Shown here piece by piece: positions 59,858 to 64,000 of a stretch of DNA of 64,000 bases. The stretch comes from Cubamyces lactineus (Eukaryota > Basidiomycota > Agaricomycetes > Polyporales > Polyporaceae): contig JACDTU010000001.1 in the NCBI GenBank assembly GCA_022376465.1, positions 992,001-1,056,000 of the forward strand. Direction: 5' to 3'. The stretch's first letter is position 1. Every line of letters starts with the position of its first letter. The notes beneath the pieces were generated by a model. The model was not told the DNA's origin. It saw nothing but the letters and a program-made list of their open reading frames with translations, and searched no databases. The position numbers and the translations under genes were made by a program.

Positions 59858-59920
59858 CTGCTGCTGCTGCCGCTGTTGCCGCTACTGTTACTGTTGCTGT
59901 TGTTGCTGCTGCTGCTGCTG
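59858..59920 (+). repeat. Imperfect CTG trinucleotide tract (21 triplets)
   Basis: Twenty-one triplets, thirteen of them ctg, the others ttg, cta, tta or ccg. Read in the + frame they encode nineteen Leu and two Pro. The tract lies in an open frame that includes an ATG at 59840, but no other gene evidence was seen. Confidence 0.75.
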
Positions 59921-60029
59921 TACGGGATGGGCACGCCGACGGTGGAAGCAACCAATGCATCAAGCCGCCGCCATTTATAACCCAGGCGTCGAGATGTCGT
60001 CCAACGGAGGAGTTCTGTGCCATTTCCGG

Positions 60030-60170
60030 TGGTAGACGACGGTCCAGTTCTCCAATTTGTCTACACGCCCAAACGAGCGCGATACCGGGGGGATACCAGC
60101 GAGCTGCAGATATCAGGTTGGCAGCATGCAGAGTTGGCCTGGTATTTGCGCAGCCCATTACGGACCGGTC
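60030..60170 (-). repeat. Left arm of a diverged inverted repeat
   Basis: Read on the minus strand this arm contains gaccggtccgtaatggg (60154-60170) and ctcgtttgggcgtgtag (60061-60077), each matched with few changes and in the same order by the right arm about 1 kb away. Spacing between the two matches differs by about 28 bases, so the arms have diverged by indels. No terminal target duplication was identified. Confidence 0.55.
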
Positions 60171-61172
60171 TTTGCACGCATCTACCGGGGAGATATGGGC
60201 GCCCCAAGGTTGGCCTGACGTTGGCAGTGTGATCCCTGACCAATATCAGCCAGGTATTCAGCCGTTCCCTGCAGAATTCGCATGCGCACGTCGCTACAGC
60301 TTCAATAAACCGGCTTATTCATTATATATAATGCATACAGTAGTAAAAATCACAATAATGGCAGACAACGCAGCAGGGTAGCGCATGGGGCATAGAAGTG
60401 GTAAGATCATATGCTACGTAGGAGAACACACATGTTGTAGATGATCAACAGATCACACTACAAAGCTCTGGGGCCCCGGATCCACTGCAGGGCACATGGG
60501 ATGAGGAACGATGAGGAAATATAGTCCAACGTACAGGTGTTCTCACATTGGTGCATTCCGACAGTATGGTAGTGCCGTACGTAGGTCAGCTGTATCAACT
60601 GTGTATACCAAAGATCGCACTAACGCACCAAGAAGCTCCGAATCGTGCCACGTCCGCGACCCGGTGGGATTCCAAACAATGAGAGTCCTTAGACCACAGT
60701 TGTTTTGTATGAGAGAGGGAGCAGGATGGGCGAGGGAAGATCGGAGAAGCAGCTGAAGCAGTTGGAGGGGAGAAGGGAACTAAGAGTTGTAAGGGAGAGG
60801 GGGACGTCGACATGGTGGTTGAAGGAGAGCCACTGCAGACGCTTGTATGGACGTGGCATGGTGGGCATACCGTGTAAGCGGCGGGCAAAGCGCCCAGTCC
60901 ATTGATTACAAGGGAATGCGAGACTTAGGTTCTGAGGAGAGGACTTGGGCAGACTTGGGCTCGAGCGAGGCCAGCCTAGCGCGCATACACGTGCTCCCTA
61001 CGCATCTTCGCCCGACGTCGGTGGGGAAGGTATCTGCCCGTTGCCGCTGCAGATACTCGGCGCGGTGTTTGGGCATCCCAGGCCGATACATGCTTTGCCG
61101 TGGACCGTCGCATATCTGAGCGCCCACCCCGGGGCGATATAGGCGGATAGTAACCGCCCGACGACGAGCGGG

Positions 61173-61290
61173 GATCGGTCCGTCATTGGTCCTTGATTGG
61201 ACCAAAAAACCCTGCGTAAGTATCGGTCCGATATGTACCTCGTTTGGCCGTGTAGCGTAGTCCCACAAGGAGCTCGATACGCCGGGGGCT
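61173..61290 (+). repeat. Right arm of a diverged inverted repeat
   Basis: Contains gatcggtccgtcattgg (61173-61189) and ctcgtttggccgtgtag (61239-61255), matching the left arm read on the opposite strand. Similarity seems to continue weakly beyond 61255 (acaaggag). Confidence 0.55.
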
Positions 61291-62651
61291 TCGCCGTCAC
61301 GTCGGCTGTCCACGGTGGATCAATCGCTTGTTGCATCGGAGCACCGGGCGCAGGGGACAGCGGAGATAGGACCTGTCGAGTGGTGTCAAAGAGGTGGACA
61401 CGACGTCGACGTTCTTGAGCATCCCGGGATTTTCCTGGGGCGCACTGCGCAAGTAGAAGATAAACAACAGATTGAAGGCGGGGTCCACAACACACAGATA
61501 TCCATGCGCAGGCTCCGTGGACAGTGGACGCTCGGTCAGCGTCCGCACTGCTCCGCGATGGGCGTGTGAGAGGTGGTCGACGCTCACAGGTAAGACGAGC
61601 AAGGGCTTCCGAGACAGGACGTTCGAGGTAAGCGTCCAGGGCGCGCGCTCAGCGGCATGGGCGGCTTAGCGAGCCATCATCATCATGCTTGTGTGTCGGG
61701 ACGTCATAGTGCAACAATTTGCAGGCACATCGCACCGACGACGTTCAAAATGAGCGTGGGGTACAATTATCGGGTCGAAGCGAGAGCCGCGCGCCTCCAA
61801 CATTGACCCGTCCTAGCGCGCGGTTTACGAACAGTTGTAGCGCTCTCTTCCAGTTGACGCTTTCTTGGACGCCGGCTGGGAGGCGAATGCCCAGAGGGCG
61901 ACAAGGAATGAACGGAAGAGCGCGAAGGGTCACGAGTGTGCGTTTTGGAGAGCGCGGCACGTCTCAGCCTGTGGGCGCTGGCAGAACCTAGGTGGGCGCG
62001 AACTCTGAATCTGACTGGAAGGTGGACTTCACGTACGTGCAATGAGACCGGCGAAGACGTCGTGTTCATGTAGAGTGCATGCTCTGAGGTTCAAAAGGAC
62101 ACTTTGGATTCACTTGTAGTTGTAAGATGCAACGAACAGCGTGGCGCGCACGGCAGGTAAGACACGCGAGTGTCCTTGCGCGGGTCACGAAGGAACACGA
62201 TGATCGATCAACTGCGAGCTTGAGATGCGGTTGCGCGGGCATAAGCCACAGCGTAAGATGGGCGTAGCGGCCTAGGTCGAAGTACCAGGTAGAAGGAGAT
62301 GTACGGAATTGGGCAGATGGGCGGGCAGCGCGCAGGAGTAGGGCGGCGAGGCTAAGCAGATCATGCCGGGTGCGAGTCGGTTGGATCGCGGGCGCCGCGA
62401 TATAAGGAAGGGGCTCGACTCGGACGAGCGCAGCGGCTCCTTCTTCCGCACCAGAATCTCCCTCTGCTCCACCTGCTTGCTGTCAGCTGAGGAATACAAA
62501 GAGAACGAGAGGAGAACAAGGACGGAGGAGGAGAAGGCGCGAGGACGAGGGATGCATTGACTATACTCTGCGGCTGTGGGCGCGTGGAGGCTATCAGCGA
62601 TTGCCGGTGGAGGGACGGATTCTGATTGGGCGTGCAATCCCCGGCCTATCG

Positions 62652-62657
62652 GTATAT
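62652..62657 (+). promoter_or_regulatory. TATA box and pyrimidine-rich leader without an assigned gene
   Basis: A tatata-type box in the sequence cggtatatacccc is followed by a strong C/T-rich tract (about 62670-62700) and a long C-rich stretch to about 62930. This is the look of a core promoter on the + strand. The only ATG frame with reasonable context, at 62979, encodes about 39 residues with no known domain. Confidence 0.4.
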
Positions 62658-63688
62658 ACCCCTTCAGTCCACCTCTCTCTCTCTCTTGCCTCTCCTCCTC
62701 CTCCGCCGTCCACCGTCCTCGCCCTCCTACGCGCTCTCCTTTCGCGCTACCCGCTCAGCGCAGACGCTGTCAGCTAGACCGCATACACCCGCCCTTTCGC
62801 CCTCTCCTTCCCTCTCACACTCGTCAATCCACCCTGCTCAGCCCCGCCATCATCCCATTCTCTCGCCACTGCTGCGCTGACCTACTCCCGCTGATCTCTA
62901 CCATCTCTGCATCCGTTCATTGACTATACCGCGTTCGTCCCATTATTACCGCCTTCCTCTCGCCTTTGCGTTCGACCATGGACAGGCAGTTCTCTGGGAT
63001 CCTGGTTACTTCGGCGGCGGCCTGTTTCCATCAAGCATCTCGTGCAATGCCCGCAAGACCTCATCGGCCGCCATCAAACGCCCTCGCGTAGTCTATCGTT
63101 GATCCGTGCCCTACCTCGGCGCCGATCCTCACTCCGCGCTCTGGTCTCACATGCCTTGGGCCTCGCGACTTATTATAGGGCTCTGCTGGGCTCTACCATG
63201 ATTCCCCCTCGTCACGCGTGCACTTCTCTCAAGCCCGCCACCTGAACTGTCTACAAGGAGACCTCCATTCGCTCGTACCGCACACGTCTTCGCTATGCTG
63301 GCTCTGCCTCTCCAGACGCATCAAAATGTCATAACGAGGCGAGTTATATTGCACACTACTAGTAAGGGACATCATAAGGAGAACAGAACTAACGAAGACG
63401 ATACATAGGGCGAGCAAGTATACACAGATACGGGGAGTCATGACAAGGCGGGGTCTATACCCACCGGGTATATCAGCCTATAGATCGTAGAGGGGACAGA
63501 GGAGAGAGGAGACAAAGAGAAGATGATTATAAGAGGAACACTAGTGGTAAGTCCCATATAATTGGACAGAATGTGTAGAGGGGGGTCGTCATGTGTGGCG
63601 GGCGGGGGAAGGCGAGGTGTGCGAGAGGAGTGGCGTCAACCGTGGCGCGGTCAAGACAAGACGAATGTCGAAGTTCGAGTGGCCCGTT

Positions 63689-64000
63689 TTACATCAGGAG
63701 GAGGCTAGCCCACTCCATGCGGAGGTTGTCGCGCCAGTCGCCAAAGGACGCAGGACGGCCACCCGGGCGCGTCGCACGGAGGACGTTCTCGCGCTGCACC
63801 CACACCTGCTCCATCACCGTCTGGGCGAGGAGGATGTTGCCCATCGTGGCGTCCTGCATGAAGAAGCGGTGCTTCACGACCTCACGCATCATCTGGTTGT
63901 TCGACATCGCACCGAGGAGGAACAATGGGAACACGAGCGCGCGGTCATACGCGGACGGCGGCAGCTCGTTGAGGAGCTTCATCAGCTGGTCTACGCTGTT
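63689..64000 (-). CDS. Fungal-specific transcription factor domain protein, C-terminal part (cut by window edge)
   Basis: The visible C-terminal end resembles the fungal-specific regulatory domain found in Zn2Cys6 transcription factors. Reading from the window edge: SVDQLMKLLNELPPSAYDRA, then LVFPLFLLGAMSNNQMMREV, VKHRFFMQDATMGNILLAQT and a final WRDNLRMEWASLLLM with the stop at 63689. The FPLFLLG block followed by an aromatic/basic helix and a terminal W-x3-L-x-M-E-W-type helix is typical of that family's end. The DNA-binding domain, if present, lies beyond the window. It would be nuclear and regulatory; the targets are unknown. Confidence 0.75.
   Translation of the reverse strand, partial: NSVDQLMKLLNELPPSAYDRALVFPLFLLGAMSNNQMMREVVKHRFFMQDATMGNILLAQTVMEQVWVQRENVLRATRPGGRPASFGDWRDNLRMEWASLLLM

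Larger units (their letters stand above)
57654..63688. other. Gene-poor convergent region (6 kb) with repeats
   Basis: The longest stretch without a confident gene. It contains a tRNA-like fragment near 58247, a 7-base tandem repeat (58691-58718), a CTG-rich tract (59858-59920), a diverged inverted repeat (about 60030-60170 and 61173-61290), and a promoter-like TATA plus pyrimidine tract near 62650-62700. Many overlapping frames on both strands show no domain. It may be a decayed transposon site or carry non-coding transcripts. Confidence 0.5.

Noticed and set aside
59474..59980. 168-codon frame containing the CTG tract
   Set aside because: The N-terminal part is Thr/Arg-rich without any domain, and no promoter or intron pattern supports the whole frame. 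Only the repeat and the short segment from the ATG at 59840 are noted.
62272..62637. 121-codon minus-strand frame
   Set aside because: Composition follows a C/T-rich tract and there is no domain or splice support.
1..64000. CRISPR array, rRNA operon, secondary-metabolite cluster or intact transposon
   Set aside because: No regularly spaced repeats, rRNA sequence, polyketide or peptide synthetase domains, or transposase/integrase motifs were seen; the only reverse transcriptase is TERT.

Overview
The window is nuclear DNA of a filamentous basidiomycete, most likely a wood- or litter-associated Agaricomycete. The evidence is indirect but consistent: almost every gene is split by short GT-AG introns of about 50-65 bases, third codon positions are rich in G and C, and the gene set is ordinary fungal nuclear content. 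That set includes a telomerase reverse transcriptase, a fungal RasGAP, RPL4, a Snf1-activating-type kinase, COQ4, NPR3, S10 carboxypeptidases and a fungal transcription-factor tail. No rRNA operon, CRISPR array, virus or intact transposon was seen.

Layout. 0-5.4 kb: the 3' part of TERT (+) meets a RasGAP gene (-). 6.6-8.5 kb: aromatic/aminoadipate-type aminotransferase 1 (-), which shares a promoter region with RPL4 (+, 9.5-10.9 kb). 11.7-13.2 kb: a 64-residue CxxC protein (+) spread over two very long introns. 13.7-17.1 kb: a long protein kinase (+). 18.6-21.8 kb: a large coiled-coil, C-terminally membrane-anchored protein (-). 22.1-27.0 kb: a tandem pair of S10 serine carboxypeptidases (-). 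27.7-30.4 kb: a single-zinc-finger hypothetical (-) divergent from COQ4 (+). 30.5-32.3 kb: aminotransferase 2 (-), divergent from a Gfo/Idh/MocA oxidoreductase (+), which is followed by an SDR/epimerase (+). The epimerase ends 34 bases from the stop of NPR3 (-). 39.5-41.8 kb: a glycosyltransferase-like protein (-), divergent from a WD40 protein (+). 45.6-50.0 kb: a membrane-anchored hypothetical (+), an unknown protein (-), a degenerate tRNA-like unit and an F-box protein (-). 51.0-52.4 kb: an NmrA-like NAD(P)-binding protein (-). 55.7-57.7 kb: a DnaJ/Hsp40 protein (+). The last 6 kb are gene-poor, with a diverged inverted repeat and simple repeats, and the window ends in a fungal transcription-factor domain (-).

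There is no obvious single pathway. Local pairings worth noting are the tandem secreted peptidases, the oxidoreductase plus epimerase pair (possible sugar metabolism), two related aminotransferases 22 kb apart, and two nutrient-signalling genes (the Snf1-activating-type kinase and NPR3). Coordinates given for spliced genes are outer limits from start codon to stop codon; exon joins were made by eye.
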